Part shown: in pieces, positions 1 to 8,712 of the stretch
Numbering within the stretch: position 1 is the stretch's first letter
Layout of the letters: the number at the start of each line of letters is the position of its first letter
From: Rathayibacter sp. VKM Ac-2856
GTDB lineage: Bacteria > Actinomycetota > Actinomycetes > Actinomycetales > Microbacteriaceae
Assembly: GCF_013205055.1 (NCBI RefSeq)
Contig: NZ_JABMLF010000001.1
Coordinates: 1,116,001-1,180,000 of the forward strand
DNA: 64,000 nt
Reading direction: 5' to 3'
Notes under the pieces: generated by a model
What the model saw: only the letters and a program-made list of their open reading frames with translations
Told to the model about the DNA's origin: nothing
The model's database searches: none
Program-made: the position numbers and the translations under genes

Positions 1-35
1 GCCGGTGAGCCCGAGCAGAGCTCGGGCCCACCGGC
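1..35. terminator. Bidirectional hairpin terminator
   Basis: An almost perfect inverted repeat: GCCGGTG-A-GCCCGAGC, a 3-base loop (AGA), then GCTCGGGC-C-CACCGGC. The only flaw is one A/C mismatch. It lies 33 bases past the stop of the minus-strand BMP lipoprotein gene, so it most likely ends that transcript. It may also stop an unseen plus-strand gene to the left. There is no long T tract, which is usual in high-GC actinobacteria. Confidence 0.75.
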
Positions 36-68
36 CTCTTCGTCAGTGCGCTGCGATCGATCCGGAGA

Positions 69-1154
69 TCAGGACGCGGCGGGAGCGGACGGCGACTCGA
101 CGGTGATCGAGCCGTCGATGATGCCCTCCGTGATGGTGTCCAGCTCGCCCTGCAGGTCGGGCGAGACCTTCGACTCGAAGTCGTGGAACGGCGCGATGCC
201 GACACCGTCGTTCTCGAGCGTGCCCACGTACGGGGTCGCGTCGAAGGCGTCGGCGCCCGCGGTGGAGGTGACGTCGGTCGTGCCGGCCTCGATGCCCTTG
301 AGGATCGAGGTCAGGTACAGGTCGCCGCCGTCGGGGTAGGTCTCGTACAGGTCGGCGTCGACGCCCACCATCGCGATGTCCTTGCCGGAGTCGCGGATGG
401 CCTCGATGGCCGACTGGAAGATCGGACCGCCGACGGGGAGGATGACGTCCGCGTTCTGGTCGATCAGGGACTGCGCGGCCGACTTGGCCTCGACACCGGC
501 GGCGAAGCCTCCGGTGAAGGAGCCGGTCTGCGCGGCGACGTCCCAGCCGACGACCTTGACGTCGGTGCCCTTCTGCTCGTTGTGGTAGGCGACGCCGTCC
601 GCGAAGCCGTCCATGAAGATGGTGACGGTCGGGAACTGCATGCCGCCGTAGGTGCCCACGACGCCCGTCTTCGAGTACGACGCCGCCGCGTAGCCGGCGA
701 GGAACGCCGACTGCGAGGTGTCGAAGGTGATCGGCTTGACGTTCGGCAGGTCGATCGACGCGTCGTCGATGATGGCGAAGTCGATGTCGGTGTTCTCCTC
801 CGCCGCGGCCGAGGTGGCCTCGGCGAGGGCGAAGCCGACGGTGATGATCAGGTTGCAGCCCTGGTCGACGAGGCTCGTGAGGTTCGGGGCGTAGTCCGTC
901 TCGGACTCCGAGGTCACGGTCTTCGGGGTGACGCCGAGGTCCTCGGACGCCGCGACCAGGCCGTTGTAGCCCAGCTCGTTGAACGACTTGTCGTCGAACC
1001 CGCCCGCGTCGGAGACCATGCAGGGCAGGAAGTCGCCACCGGCGGCGGCGGTCGAGCCGCCCTCCTCGGGGGCGGAGGCGCAGCCGGCGAGAAGCGCGGT
1101 GACGCCCAGAGCGGCGAGACCGCCGAACGCGGCCTTACGCGTGGTGATAGTCAA
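69..1154 (-). CDS. BMP-family ABC transporter substrate-binding lipoprotein
   Basis: A 361-residue solute-binding lipoprotein of the BMP/PnrA (nucleoside-binding) type, anchored outside the membrane to feed an ABC importer. The N-terminus has Lys/Arg, a hydrophobic stretch and a lipobox (LLAGC, Cys25), then a Gly/Ala-rich linker. Family signatures are DAGGFDDKSFNELGYNGL near residue 47 and the VGFALAEA and GVDADLYETYPD segments. I chose the TTG start at 1154 because GGAGGA lies 6 bases upstream. An upstream start in the same frame would put about 24 residues before the signal peptide. Nucleoside or purine substrate is inferred from the family. No permease or ATPase gene is visible here; the gene ends at the window edge with a terminator, so its partners are elsewhere. 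Confidence 0.9.
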   Translation of the reverse strand: MTITTRKAAFGGLAALGVTALLAGCASAPEEGGSTAAAGGDFLPCMVSDAGGFDDKSFNELGYNGLVAASEDLGVTPKTVTSESETDYAPNLTSLVDQGCNLIITVGFALAEATSAAAEENTDIDFAIIDDASIDLPNVKPITFDTSQSAFLAGYAAASYSKTGVVGTYGGMQFPTVTIFMDGFADGVAYHNEQKGTDVKVVGWDVAAQTGSFTGGFAAGVEAKSAAQSLIDQNADVILPVGGPIFQSAIEAIRDSGKDIAMVGVDADLYETYPDGGDLYLTSILKGIEAGTTDVTSTAGADAFDATPYVGTLENDGVGIAPFHDFESKVSPDLQGELDTITEGIIDGSITVESPSAPAAS

Positions 1155-1289
1155 GATTCGTCCTCCAAGATTCGGCCCCGCGCACGATCGGCACTGCAGG
1201 GGCATCGATGCCCTCACGTTACCCAAGGTGTCGGAACGCTCAGCCGCCGCGGAGGGCCAACTCGGGAAGCGTTACACAGTGTTGATCTT

Positions 1290-1317
1290 GGGGAGGAGCC
1301 GCGAGCGGCTCCTCCCC
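1290..1317. terminator. Strong hairpin, probable manC terminator
   Basis: Perfect inverted repeat GGGGAGGAGCCGC / GCGGCTCCTCCCC separated by 2 bases (effectively a 12-bp stem with a tetraloop). It sits between the minus-strand manC gene and the BMP gene that lies downstream of it on the same strand. It probably separates their transcripts. Confidence 0.7.
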
Positions 1318-1487
1318 CGCGGTCGGCTGTCAGGGGTGGTGCGTTCCGCAGAGCGGGTCGCGTCGGGCTGGCCGGAATCGCTGGCACGCGATTCCGGCTC
1401 GCGGCCCTCGACCCTTCGGGCGAGCGCTCGGCCCTGCGGGCGAGAACCCGGGGTGGCTCGACCCTGCGGGCGAGGACGTGCGGCGCA

Positions 1488-1583
1488 CATGCTGATCGAG
1501 TAGCGCGCGGAGCGCGCGTATCGAGATCCACCCGGGCAGAGACGGGGGTCTCGAGACGCCGTTGCGCGGCTGCTCGACCAGCA
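1488..1583. repeat. Dispersed palindromic (BIME-like) element, copy 1
   Basis: Left arm CATGCTGATCGAGTAG, a GC hairpin, TATCGAGATCCACC, a short spacer, then the inverse ending GCTGCTCGACCAGCA. Each arm is a GTAG tetranucleotide followed by a small hairpin and TATCGAGA. The two arms are inverted copies. The same design recurs at 1648, 28512, 38930, 41587, 41747, 41881, 52737, 52888, 61280 and 61433. Confidence 0.85.
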
Positions 1584-1647
1584 GGAGGAAGGAGCACTGC
1601 GCCCGCTCGGCGACGAGCGGTCGGCATCGCCGGCGGGGTGCGGCGCA

Positions 1648-1727
1648 CATGCTGATCGAGTAGCGCGCGGAGCGCGCGTATCGAGATCCACCCGGCAGAG
1701 ACGGGGGTCTCGATACGCGCGGGCGGG
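1648..1727. repeat. Dispersed palindromic element, copy 2 (truncated right arm)
   Basis: Starts with the same 45-odd bases as copy 1 (CATGCTGATCGAGTAG, CGCGCGGAGCGCGCG hairpin). The right arm is cut short (CTCGATACGCGCGGGCGGGC) exactly where manC's stop codon lies on the other strand, so the manC TAG comes from the GGCTA of the arm. Confidence 0.8.
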
Positions 1728-2861
1728 CTAGAGGACGTCCGTGCGGCCCGAGAGGCGGAGGGCGTCGACGACGCCCTTGACCTTCTGCGCGTTCTCCGTG
1801 GTGGTGACGAGGAGGGCGTCGGGGGTGTCGACGACGACGATGTCCTTCACGCCGATCAGCGCGATGGTGCGGTTGCCGCCGCTGACCACGATGCCGGTGG
1901 CCGAGTCGGCCAGGACGCGGGCGTCCTCGCCGAGGATGGCCAGGTCGGAGCGCAGACCGCTCGCGTGCAGCTTCGCGATCGACGCGAAGTCCCCGACGTC
2001 GTCCCAGGAGAAGTGCCCGGGGACGACGGCGAGCTTGCCCTCCGCCGCGGCCGGCTCGGCGACCGAGTAGTCGATCGCGATCTTCTCCAGGCCCGGCCAG
2101 ATGCGGTCGACGACCGCGCCGCGCTCCGGGGTGTCCCACGCCTCGGCGAGCTCGAGCAGGCCGGCGAGCAGCTTCGGCTTCGAGCGGCCCAGCTCCTCGA
2201 GCAGGCGGTCGGCGCGGGCGATGAACATGCCGGCGTTCCAGAGGTACTGACCGCTCTCCACGTAGGAGCGGGCGGTCTCGGCGTCGGGCTTCTCGACGAA
2301 GGAGTCCACGGCGAGCGTGTGCGCGGCGCCGTCGATGGCGAGGTGGTCGCCGGTGCGGATGTAGCCGAAGCCCACCGCGGGCTCTGTCGGCGTGATGCCG
2401 ATCGTGGCGATGTAGCCGGCGTCGGCGGCGACGACGGCCTCGGCGACCGCGTCGTGGAAGAGGTGCTGACCGCTGATCACGTGGTCGGCCGCGAACGAGC
2501 CGATGATCACTCCGGGCTCGCGGCGCTCGAGGATCGCGGCGGCGAGGCCGATCGCGGCGGAGGAGTCGCGCGGCTCGCTCTCGAGGACGACGTTGAGGTC
2601 CTCGAGGCTCTCCAGCTGGCGCTCGACGGCGGCGCGGTGCGCGCGACCGGTGACGACCATGATGCGGTCGGCGCCGGAGATCGGGGCGAGGCGGTCCCAG
2701 GTGTCGCGGAGCAGGGTCTGGCCCGAGCCGGTGAGGTCGTGCAGGAACTTCGGGGCGTCGGCCCGGGAGAGCGGCCACAGCCTCGAGCCGATCCCGCCTG
2801 CCGGGATCACGCTGTAGAAGCGGTCGAGCGGGGCGCGGCCATCGGTCTCAGGTGATGTCAT
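1728..2861 (-). CDS. manC: Mannose-1-phosphate guanylyltransferase
   Basis: 377 residues. Makes GDP-mannose from GTP and mannose-1-phosphate in the cytoplasm for cell-envelope mannosylation. The nucleotidyltransferase signature VIPAGGIGSRLWPLSR is near residues 15-30, followed by PKFLHDLTG; ESEPRDSSAAIGLAA, GYIRTG and VEKPD are also present. The length fits the single-domain ManC type without a fused isomerase domain. I chose the ATG at 2861 over the TTG at 2876 because TATCCT sits exactly 6 bases upstream, the leaderless pattern seen across this window. It is divergent from a GT4 mannosyltransferase-like gene, which could use its product. Confidence 0.92.
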   Translation of the reverse strand: MTSPETDGRAPLDRFYSVIPAGGIGSRLWPLSRADAPKFLHDLTGSGQTLLRDTWDRLAPISGADRIMVVTGRAHRAAVERQLESLEDLNVVLESEPRDSSAAIGLAAAILERREPGVIIGSFAADHVISGQHLFHDAVAEAVVAADAGYIATIGITPTEPAVGFGYIRTGDHLAIDGAAHTLAVDSFVEKPDAETARSYVESGQYLWNAGMFIARADRLLEELGRSKPKLLAGLLELAEAWDTPERGAVVDRIWPGLEKIAIDYSVAEPAAAEGKLAVVPGHFSWDDVGDFASIAKLHASGLRSDLAILGEDARVLADSATGIVVSGGNRTIALIGVKDIVVVDTPDALLVTTTENAQKVKGVVDALRLSGRTDVL

Positions 2862-2949
2862 GTCCGCAGGATACAAGGGAGGCCGCCCGTGTCCGTCCGT
2901 TCACCCGGGCGCGCTCCCGCGTTCACGCGGCACCCGTAGCGTCCGCAGG

Positions 2950-4074
2950 GTGAGAGTCGCGGTCGTCACGGAGAGCTTCCTCCCGTCGTTGAACGGTGTC
3001 ACCACGAGCGTCCTCCGGGTCCTCGACGAGTTCGCGGAGCGGGGCATCGAGGCCCTCGTCGTCTGCCCCGCCGCGGGGGCGCCGGGCCACTACGCCGGGC
3101 ACCGCGTCGTCGAGCATCCCGCTCTCGCCTACCGCGACTTCCCCGTCGGGATCCCCACCCTCGCGCTCACCCGCGAGCTGGCGGACTTCGAACCCGACGT
3201 CGTGCACGTCGCCTCGCCCTTCCTTCTGGGGGCGCGGGCCATCGCCTCGGCGAACCGGCTCGGCGTCCCGAGCGTCGCGATCTACCAGACGGACGTCCCA
3301 CGCTTCGCCGCCCGCTACGGCATCCGCGGCGCCCGGGCGCTCGCCTGGCGGGTGATCCGCCAGATCCACGCGGGCGCCGACCTCACGCTCGCCCCCTCGA
3401 CCAGCGCGCTCGACGACCTCGCCGCCGCCGGGATCGAGCGCACCGCGCTCTGGGGGCGCGGCGTGCAGAGCGACCGCTTCCACCCGCGGATGCGCTCCTC
3501 CCCCTACGCCGCCGAGGTGCGGGCACCGCTGGCCGACGGCGACGCGCTCGTCGGCTACATCGGCCGGATCTCGCCCGAGAAGCGGGTCGAGCGCCTGGCG
3601 TCCCTCTCCTCTCTCTCCGGTGCGGATCTCGTCGTCGGCGGCTACGGCCCCTCCTCCACCCGGGTGGCGGCCGCGCTCGGCTCCCGGGCGCGGATGCTCG
3701 GGCGACTCGACGGCGAGCGCCTGCCCGCGGTGTTCGCCGCGCTGGACGTCTTCGTCCACACCGGCACCGAGGAGACCTTCGGGCAGACCGTCCAGGAGGC
3801 GCAGGCGTCCGGCACCGCGGTCGTCGCCCCGCACGCCGGCGGCCCGACCGATCTGATCGAGCACGGGGTCGACGGGCTGCTCTACGCGCCGGAGAGCGAC
3901 TCCGATCTGCGCCGCCAGGTCGAGCGGCTCCTGCGCGACCCGCAGCTGCGCGCCCGGCTCGGCGAGGCCGGCCGCAGGAGGGTGCTGCACCGCACCTGGA
4001 GCGCGCTCACCGACGAGCTCCTCGCGCACTACGCGACAGTCGGCGCGCCCGTCTCCGCGGCCCGCGGCAGCTAA
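2950..4074 (+). CDS. GT4-family glycosyltransferase (GDP-mannose-dependent alpha-mannosyltransferase type)
   Basis: 374 residues, GT-B fold. The N-terminal domain begins VAVVTESFLPSLNGVTTSV, the usual start of PimB/MgtA-like mannosyltransferases. The C-terminal domain has YIGRISPEKRVE and the E-x7-E donor motif (EETFGQTVQEA). Likely adds mannose to a lipid or glycan at the inner membrane face; donor and acceptor are inferred. The start is GTG at 2950, preceded by TAGCGT 7 bases upstream (leaderless pattern). The ATG at 2860 would add 30 residues without similarity and would overlap manC. Divergent manC supplies GDP-mannose. Confidence 0.87.
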   Translation: MRVAVVTESFLPSLNGVTTSVLRVLDEFAERGIEALVVCPAAGAPGHYAGHRVVEHPALAYRDFPVGIPTLALTRELADFEPDVVHVASPFLLGARAIASANRLGVPSVAIYQTDVPRFAARYGIRGARALAWRVIRQIHAGADLTLAPSTSALDDLAAAGIERTALWGRGVQSDRFHPRMRSSPYAAEVRAPLADGDALVGYIGRISPEKRVERLASLSSLSGADLVVGGYGPSSTRVAAALGSRARMLGRLDGERLPAVFAALDVFVHTGTEETFGQTVQEAQASGTAVVAPHAGGPTDLIEHGVDGLLYAPESDSDLRRQVERLLRDPQLRARLGEAGRRRVLHRTWSALTDELLAHYATVGAPVSAARGS

Positions 4075-4085
4075 GGCTCGCCTAA
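4072..4085. promoter_or_regulatory. Candidate DtxR/IdeR-like iron box upstream of sdhCDAB
   Basis: TAAGGCTCGCCTAA matches the known DtxR/IdeR core TTAGGTTAGCCTAA at 11 of 14 positions by my count. It overlaps the stop codon of the GT4 gene. A good -10 (TAGAAT, 4110-4115) follows, and sdhC starts about 100 bases later. Iron control of an Fe-S/heme complex would make sense. The site is read by eye only. Confidence 0.4.
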
Positions 4086-4109
4086 GCCGCGGCGATCCTG
4101 CGCGGCGCT

Positions 4110-4115
4110 TAGAAT
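4110..4115 (+). promoter_or_regulatory. Candidate -10 of the sdhCDAB promoter
   Basis: TAGAAT is the only good sigma-70/SigA -10 in the 138-base gap before sdhC. The -35 is weak. It would give a 5' leader of about 90 bases that contains the GGGAGG ribosome binding site used by sdhC. Confidence 0.45.
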
Positions 4116-4212
4116 CGTCGAGCGAGTTTCTCGCCGCTCCCCCGCCCCGCCCGCGTCCTCGAGTCGCGGGTCCGGTCAGGCCGACGGAGCAGTCAACCAG
4201 GGAGGGTTGTTC

Positions 4213-4647
4213 GTGTCAGTTCAAACTGCTCAAACCCTCGCACCCCGGAAGCAGGGGAAGATCCGCCGTCCGGCCGGAACCCTCTACCGCGGTCGCGAAG
4301 GCATGTGGTCGTGGGTGCTGCACCGGATCACCGGTGTCGCCATCTTCTTCTTCCTCCTCGTGCACGTCCTCGACACGGCGCTGATCGCCGTGAGCCCCGA
4401 GGCGTACAACGCGGTCATCGGCACGTACAAGAACCCGGTCATGGGCCTCGGCGAGACGGGGCTGGTGGGCGCCATCGCGTTCCACGCCCTGAACGGCCTG
4501 CGCATCATCCTGGTCGACTTCTGGAGCTGGGCCACCCGCAACCAGCGCGTGCTCTTCTGGGTCGTCATCGGCCTGTGGGTCGTGCTGATGCTCGGCTTCG
4601 CGCCCCGCCACCTCATGTTCGTCTTCAGCGAGGGAGGTGCCCATTGA
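4213..4647 (+). CDS. sdhC: Succinate dehydrogenase cytochrome b556 subunit
   Basis: 144 residues; one of two membrane anchors of complex II that carry heme b and the quinone site. Three hydrophobic helices are visible (about 38-58, 80-100, 115-135). The HRITGVAIFFFLLVHV segment is the characteristic SdhC signature with a candidate heme-ligand His. The start is GTG at 4213 with GGGAGG 7 bases upstream; the TTG two codons earlier would place the start inside that spacing. First gene of sdhCDAB; its stop overlaps the sdhD start (TTGA). Confidence 0.93.
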   Translation: MSVQTAQTLAPRKQGKIRRPAGTLYRGREGMWSWVLHRITGVAIFFFLLVHVLDTALIAVSPEAYNAVIGTYKNPVMGLGETGLVGAIAFHALNGLRIILVDFWSWATRNQRVLFWVVIGLWVVLMLGFAPRHLMFVFSEGGAH

Positions 4648-5087
4648 GCACCGTGGCCGCACCGCGCACCCCGATCGTCCCGACCCGCTCCTCCGGCACC
4701 AACTGGGAGAAGTGGGGCTGGATCTACATGCGCGCCTCCGGCGTCGTGCTGATCGTCCTGATCTTCGGGCACCTGATCTTCAACCTCCTGCTCGGCGAGG
4801 GCATCAAGGCCATCGACTTCGGCTTCGTCGGCGGCAAGCTGGCGAACCCGTTCTGGCAGTGGTGGGACGTCGCGATGCTCTGGCTCGCGCTCATCCACGG
4901 CGGCAACGGCATGCGCACGCTGGTCAACGACTACGCGACGTCGCCGCTGCTGGCCCGCGTCTTCAAGGGCGGCATCCTCGTCTCGGTCGTCGTGCTGATC
5001 GCGCTCGGCACCTACGTCGTCTTCGGCTTCAACCCCTGCCCCACCGGCGGGGACCCGAGCCTGCTCCCCTCCTTCTGCGCCGCCTAG
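4644..5087 (+). CDS. sdhD: Succinate dehydrogenase hydrophobic membrane anchor
   Basis: 147 residues; second membrane anchor of complex II. Three membrane spans can be seen; [16 protein letters not shown] opens the first helix and [13 protein letters not shown] is the conserved second-helix end. The start is a TTG overlapping the sdhC stop, with GGGAGG 7 bases before it (translational coupling). A longer in-frame extension upstream is inside sdhC and is not real. Confidence 0.92.
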   Translation: MSTVAAPRTPIVPTRSSGTNWEKWGWIYMRASGVVLIVLIFGHLIFNLLLGEGIKAIDFGFVGGKLANPFWQWWDVAMLWLALIHGGNGMRTLVNDYATSPLLARVFKGGILVSVVVLIALGTYVVFGFNPCPTGGDPSLLPSFCAA

Positions 5088-5190
5088 GCGCCCGGTGCCG
5101 CGCGGTCCATCCGCGCGGCACCGTCACGTCCCCGGGAGCGCGCCTCCCCCACTCCCGCCCTTCCACCCCGTTCAACGGAGCAGTCACCCA

Positions 5191-7029
5191 GTGAGCACAC
5201 CAGGCCACGTCCACAGCGGCGGCGCAGAACAGAGCGCCTTCACCAAGACCGTCGGAGACGACGGCGTCCACTACCACCAGTTCGACGTGGTGATCGTGGG
5301 AGCCGGCGGCGCGGGCATGCGCGCGGCGATCGAGGCCGGGCCCAAGGCGAAGACCGCCGTCATCTCGAAGCTCTACCCCACGCGCTCCCACACCGGAGCG
5401 GCGCAGGGCGGCATGGCCGCCGCGCTCGCCAACGTGGAGGAGGACAGCTGGGAGTGGCACACCTTCGACACCGTCAAGGGCGGCGACTACCTCGTCGACC
5501 AGGACGCGGCGGAGATCCTCGCGAAGGAGGCCATCGACGCGGTCATCGACCTCGAGAACATGGGCCTCCCCTTCAACCGCACCGAGGACGGCAAGATCGA
5601 CCAGCGCCGCTTCGGCGGCCACACCCGCGACCACGGCAAGGCGCCCGTGCGCCGGGCCTGCTACGCGGCCGACCGCACCGGCCACATGATCCTGCAGACG
5701 CTGTTCCAGAACTGCGTCCGCCTCGGCATCAACTTCTACAACGAGTTCTACGTGCTCGACCTCGTGATGACCGAGGTCGACGGCGTGCAGAAGCCGTCCG
5801 GCGTCGTCGCCTACGAGCTCGCCACCGGCGAGCTGCACGTCTTCCAGGCGAAGGCGATCATCTTCGCCACCGGCGGCTTCGGCAAGATCTACAAGACGAC
5901 GTCCAACGCGCACACCCTCACGGGCGACGGCGTCGGCATCATCTGGCGCAAGGGCCTCCCGCTCGAGGACATGGAGTTCTTCCAGTTCCACCCGACCGGC
6001 CTCGCCGGGCTCGGCATCCTCCTCACCGAGGGAGCGCGAGGAGAGGGAGCGATCCTCCGCAACGCCTCGGGCGAGCGCTTCATGGAGCGCTACGCCCCCA
6101 CCATCAAGGACCTCGCGCCGCGCGACATCGTCGCCCGCTGCATGGTCCAGGAGGTCGCGGAGGGCCGCGGCGCCGGTCCGCACAAGGACTACGTGCTGCT
6201 CGACTGCACCCACCTCGGCGCCGAGGTCCTCGAGACCAAGCTCCCGGACATCACCGAGTTCGCCCGCACCTACCTGGGCGTCGACCCGGTCGTCGAGCCC
6301 GTGCCGGTCATGCCGACCGCGCACTACGCGATGGGCGGCATCCCGACCAACGTGAAGGCCGAGGTCCTCTCGGACAACAGCACCGTCGTCCCCGGCCTCT
6401 ACGCCGCCGGCGAGTGCGCCTGCGTCTCGGTGCACGGCTCGAACCGCCTGGGCACCAACTCGCTGCTCGACATCAACGTCTTCGGCAAGCGCAGCGGCAA
6501 CAACGCCGCCGACTACTCGCAGACCGTCGACTTCACCCCGCTGCCCGAGAACCCGGCCGGCGCGATCCGCGACATGCTCGCCTCGCTCCGCAGCGCCACC
6601 GGCACCGAGCGGATCGCCTCGATCCGCAAGGAGCTGCAGGACGAGATGGACAAGAACGCGCAGGTCTTCCGGACCGACGAGTCGCTCGAGCAGGTCACGG
6701 GCACGATCCAGCGCCTGCGCGACCGGTTCCGCAACATCTCGGTGCAGGACAAGGGCAAGCGCTTCAACACCGACCTCCTGGAGGCGGTCGAGCTCGGCTT
6801 CCTCCTCGACCTCGCCGAGGTCGTCGTCTACTCCGCGCGCAACCGCAAGGAGAGCCGCGGCGGCCACATGCGCGACGACTACCCCAAGCGCGACGACGAG
6901 AACTACATGCAGCACACGATGGCGTACCTCTCCGGTGACGCCCACTCCTCCGATGCGGGCGACCACATCCGCCTCGATTGGAAGCCCGTCGTGATCACCC
7001 GGTACCAGCCGATGGAGAGGAAGTACTAG
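5191..7029 (+). CDS. sdhA: Succinate dehydrogenase flavoprotein subunit
   Basis: 612 residues. Oxidises succinate to fumarate on a covalently bound FAD. The N-terminal dinucleotide motif [13 protein letters not shown] (about 34-46) is followed by [15 protein letters not shown], whose His is the FAD-linking residue in this family. The catalytic [21 protein letters not shown] block and the [13 protein letters not shown] capping motif are intact. Start GTG at 5191 with GGAG 10 bases upstream. It is separated from sdhD by 103 bases and runs directly into sdhB. Confidence 0.96.
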   Translation: MSTPGHVHSGGAEQSAFTKTVGDDGVHYHQFDVVIVGAGGAGMRAAIEAGPKAKTAVISKLYPTRSHTGAAQGGMAAALANVEEDSWEWHTFDTVKGGDYLVDQDAAEILAKEAIDAVIDLENMGLPFNRTEDGKIDQRRFGGHTRDHGKAPVRRACYAADRTGHMILQTLFQNCVRLGINFYNEFYVLDLVMTEVDGVQKPSGVVAYELATGELHVFQAKAIIFATGGFGKIYKTTSNAHTLTGDGVGIIWRKGLPLEDMEFFQFHPTGLAGLGILLTEGARGEGAILRNASGERFMERYAPTIKDLAPRDIVARCMVQEVAEGRGAGPHKDYVLLDCTHLGAEVLETKLPDITEFARTYLGVDPVVEPVPVMPTAHYAMGGIPTNVKAEVLSDNSTVVPGLYAAGECACVSVHGSNRLGTNSLLDINVFGKRSGNNAADYSQTVDFTPLPENPAGAIRDMLASLRSATGTERIASIRKELQDEMDKNAQVFRTDESLEQVTGTIQRLRDRFRNISVQDKGKRFNTDLLEAVELGFLLDLAEVVVYSARNRKESRGGHMRDDYPKRDDENYMQHTMAYLSGDAHSSDAGDHIRLDWKPVVITRYQPMERKY

Positions 7030-7031
7030 CC

Positions 7032-7793
7032 GTGTCGACCGCCACTCTCGAGCAGCCCCCCGCCGCACCCGCGGCCCCGGAGGCGTTCACCGTCACCTTC
7101 ATCATCCGCCGCTTCGATCCCGAGCAGGACACCGAGCCGCGCTGGCAGGACTTCGACGTCGAGATGTTCTCGACCGACCGCGTCCTCGACGCGCTGCACC
7201 GGATCAAGTGGGACCAGGACGGGTCGCTGACCTTCCGTCGCTCCTGCGCGCACGGCATCTGCGGCTCCGACGCGATGCGGATCAACGGCCGCAACCGCCT
7301 GGCCTGCAAGACGCTGATCAAGGATCTCGACATCTCGCAGCCGATCTACATCGAGGCGATCAAGGGCCTGCCCCTCGAGAAGGACCTCGTCGTGGACATG
7401 GAGCCGTTCTTCGCCTCCTACCGCGAGGTGCAGCCGTTCCTGATCGCGAACACCCCGCCGACCAAGGGCAAGGAGCGCGTGCAGTCGGTCGCCGACCGCG
7501 CCCGCTTCGACGACACCACGAAGTGCATCCTCTGCGCCGCGTGCACGTCGTCCTGCCCCGTGTTCTGGACCGACGGGCAGTACTTCGGCCCCGCCGCGAT
7601 CGTGAACGCGCACCGCTTCATCTTCGACTCGCGCGACGACGCCGGCGGAGCCCGCCTGGACATCCTCAACGACAAGGAGGGCGTCTGGCGCTGCCGCACG
7701 ACCTTCAACTGCACCGAGGCCTGCCCCCGCGGCATCCAGATCACCCAGGCGATCGCCGAGGTGAAGCAGGCCGTCATCCGCGGCCGCGCCTGA
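7032..7793 (+). CDS. sdhB: Succinate dehydrogenase iron-sulfur subunit
   Basis: 253 residues. Carries electrons from SdhA flavin to the quinone through 2Fe-2S, 4Fe-4S and 3Fe-4S clusters. The plant-type 2Fe-2S motif CAHGICGSDAM, with a later Cys in RLACKTL, is near residues 75-95. The two ferredoxin-type motifs CILCAACTSSCP and CTEACPRGIQI lie in the C-terminal half. Start GTG at 7032, two bases after the sdhA stop, with GAGAGG upstream. Last gene of the sdh operon. Confidence 0.96.
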   Translation: MSTATLEQPPAAPAAPEAFTVTFIIRRFDPEQDTEPRWQDFDVEMFSTDRVLDALHRIKWDQDGSLTFRRSCAHGICGSDAMRINGRNRLACKTLIKDLDISQPIYIEAIKGLPLEKDLVVDMEPFFASYREVQPFLIANTPPTKGKERVQSVADRARFDDTTKCILCAACTSSCPVFWTDGQYFGPAAIVNAHRFIFDSRDDAGGARLDILNDKEGVWRCRTTFNCTEACPRGIQITQAIAEVKQAVIRGRA

Positions 7794-7966
7794 TCACCCG
7801 GGACTGAGCGGGCCAGTGCGGCTCGCCTCCCCCGTTCGGCCCGTCGGTTCCTCGGATCCGGCGGGCCGTTCGTCGTCCCTGGGGTCCGCTGCGCGCGCCG
7901 CGCGGGTGAGGAGGGGCGGCGCGCGGTCTCCGGCACGCAGGTCCAGCTCGGTCACCCGGGCGCCAC

Positions 7967-8540
7967 CTTCGGCACGCGAGAAGACCCTCGGCACGCGGAA
8001 ACCGTCCGATCCCACGAGCCGAAGCGGATTCCACGAGCCGAACCTCACCCCGACTCACCTCCGGCACGCGAAAACACCTCCGGCACGCGAAAATCTGCCG
8101 ATCTCACGAGCCGAAGCTCACTCCACGAGCCGAACCTCACCCCGACTCACCTCCGGCACGCGAAAACACCCTCGGCACGCCAAAATCGGCCGATCTCACG
8201 AGCCGAAGCTCACTCCACGAGCCGAACCTCACCCCGACTCACCTCCGGCACGCGAAAACACCTCCGGCACGCGGAAACCCGCCGATCCCACGAGCCGAAG
8301 CTCACTCCACGAGCCGAACCCCACCCCGACTCACCTCCGGCACGCGAAAACACCCTCGGCACGCCAAAATCGGCCGATCTCACGAGCCGAAGCTCATTCC
8401 ACGAGCCGAACCTCACCCCGACTCACCTCCGGCACGCGAAAACACCCTCGGCACGCGGAAACCCATCGATCCCCGAGCCGAAGCGCTTTTCGCGAGCCGA
8501 ATCCTGCCCGCTGTCGCCACCGGCACGCGAGAACCCACCG
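7967..8540. repeat. 92-base tandem array A (about six units)
   Basis: CACGAGCCG anchors recur at 8013, 8105, 8197, 8289, 8381 and about 8473, an exact 92-base period. Every unit has two CACGAGCCG sites 19 bases apart, then two CGGCACGC sites 19 bases apart (e.g. 8105/8124 and 8154/8173). The reverse complement of the first motif is CGGCTCGTG, so all four are versions of CGGCWCGYG, two in each orientation. The period is not a multiple of three, so the array cannot encode a repeated peptide. I see no gene between sdhB and 8713; 7794-7966 shows nothing distinctive. Confidence 0.9.
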
Positions 8541-8712
8541 GTGCGCTGACGCGGACAGAGTCGGTGCGCCCGAGCACTGTCCACCGACGACTCCCCTCGA
8601 GACACCATCCGCGACAAGGGTCGTCTCCTCCACAGGGGTCCGTCCTGCGTGGCTGTCCACCGAACGAAGAGACGGCTCACTCCGCCTCGACGCCGCGCGG
8701 CAGAGTCGGCGC

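Larger units (their letters stand above)
1155..1727. other. Gene-free interval with terminator and repeats
   Basis: About 570 bases between the BMP gene and manC with no supported gene. It contains a strong hairpin (1290-1317), a run of direct GGGCGAG / CCTGCGGGCGAG repeats (about 1410-1480), and two copies of the dispersed palindromic element (1488-1583 and 1648-1727). Long open frames on both strands here are products of high GC and the repeats. Confidence 0.7.

Noticed and set aside
183..1655. 490-residue plus-strand frame antisense to the BMP gene
   Set aside because: Shadow of the minus-strand gene: Arg/Gly/Val-rich translation, no family, while the opposite strand encodes a complete lipoprotein with signal peptide.
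7967..8540. Array A as a CRISPR
   Set aside because: Units repeat over their full length with no unique spacers, contain internal inverted motifs, and no cas gene is nearby.
7816..8712. Long plus-strand open frame running through array A into the endonuclease gene
   Set aside because: It is open only because the repeat is GC-rich; the 92-base period shifts frame at each unit, so no repeated peptide exists. The real start is the ATG at 8713.
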